Shown here: positions 33,035 to 33,346 of the stretch, one piece after another
How positions within the stretch are numbered: position 1 is the stretch's first letter
How the letters are laid out: each line of letters begins with the position of its first letter
Assembly (NCBI GenBank): GCA_030681475.1
Contig: JAUXWT010000071.1
Coordinates: 1 to 33,346 of the forward strand
Reading direction: 5' to 3'
Source of the DNA: Bacteroidales bacterium
Lineage (GTDB): Bacteria > Bacteroidota > Bacteroidia > Bacteroidales > FEN-979
Length of the DNA stretch: 33,346 bases
Translations under genes and position numbers: made by a program
Notes under the pieces: generated by a model
Told to the model about the DNA's origin: nothing
Databases searched by the model: none
The model's input: the letters and a program-made list of their open reading frames with translations, nothing else

Positions 33035-33184
33035 AAGAATTGATATGGTTGTTCCTTCTGAAGATGATATGTAAACGAATTTCCTTCCAATTTGTTATAT
33101 TCTCTATGCCGGAACGAACCGTTATCGTAAAAAGGTGTACTTTTATTGTGGTTGATTTTCTTTTTTACAGAATCGGAGTGACAT

Positions 33185-33346
33185 ATGAAAAAATTTCTGG
33201 TCGTTTATCTTCTTTTATTTTTTATGCCTTGCCGGTTTTTTGCCCAGGGAAGCTGGAACCCGCCCGGACTTGATCCTGCTTTTCCGCGTACAATAATTGA
33301 TAGCGCTGATATTCAGGCAGTCAGGGGATCGCTACAGGATCCTGAC
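33185..33346 (+). CDS. Start of a secreted protein, cut off by the window edge
   Basis: The frame is open from the ATG at 33185 to the window end (54 codons). A strong signal peptide ends near CRFFAQG (about residue 23). The mature start reads SWNPPGLDPAFPRTIIDSADIQAVRGSL. A PRT(I/L)-x-D-SADIQxVR-like opening occurs in some secreted heparinase/alginate-lyase-type or carbohydrate-acting proteins, but too little is present to assign a family. A -7-like TACTTTTA lies about 50 bp upstream. Confidence 0.6.
   Translation, partial: MKKFLVVYLLLFFMPCRFFAQGSWNPPGLDPAFPRTIIDSADIQAVRGSLQDPD

Noticed and set aside
33040-33273. 77-codon plus-strand frame at the right edge
   Set aside because: It overlaps the partial gene at 33185 in another frame, and the latter has a clear signal peptide.

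Overview
The window looks like a piece of a Bacteroidota chromosome, probably from an environmental and at least partly anaerobic lineage. The signs are secreted proteins ending in type IX secretion (T9SS) sorting domains, repeated promoter cores of the form TAnnTTTG, weak Shine-Dalgarno use, a PorT-like beta-barrel and Bacteroidota-type housekeeping genes. There is no rRNA, CRISPR array, phage or transposase gene.

Layout. (1) 1-9.6 kb is mostly housekeeping: a long-chain polyprenyl diphosphate synthase; a PhoR/PhoB-like kinase and regulator pair; an outer-membrane barrel followed by ubiX; a ruvB-queG operon; a three-gene operon of two tandem universal stress proteins around a secreted SPOR protein; and a class II fructose-bisphosphate aldolase. 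A palindromic repeat pair sits between ubiX and queG and supplies the stop codon of both. (2) 9.6-10.25 kb holds a 294-bp MITE-like element, tRNA-Arg(CCG) and a short degenerate coding remnant. (3) 10.25-25.7 kb is accessory surface and secretion territory. It has a GloVer-repeat T9SS protein behind a 1037-residue protein with about 35 copies of a 17-residue repeat and an S74 self-cleaving chaperone end. These are divergent from a TPR histidine kinase and LuxR-type regulator. An Asp-box protein, a small T9SS protein, an FAD oxidoreductase paired with an unrecognised 254-residue protein, and a T9SS protein with 29-residue repeats follow. (4) 25.7-32.3 kb is a complete [NiFe]-hydrogenase maturation operon, hypF-hypC-hypD-hypE-hypA-hypB, divergent from a nickel-permease-like gene. 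(5) The right end has a DUF4197 protein and the start of another secreted protein.

How it fits together. HypF/HypE make the cyanide ligand, HypC/HypD assemble it on iron, and HypA/HypB with the permease handle nickel. No hydrogenase subunit is in the window, so the target enzyme must lie elsewhere. The two-component pair at 15.3-17.9 kb is well placed to control the divergent repeat-protein operon.

Best candidates for something undescribed: the oxidoreductase/254-residue pair; the S74 repeat protein and its divergent sensor; the T9SS gene that overlaps the end of hypB by 4 nt; and an octanucleotide repeat inside hypB. All are inferences from sequence alone.
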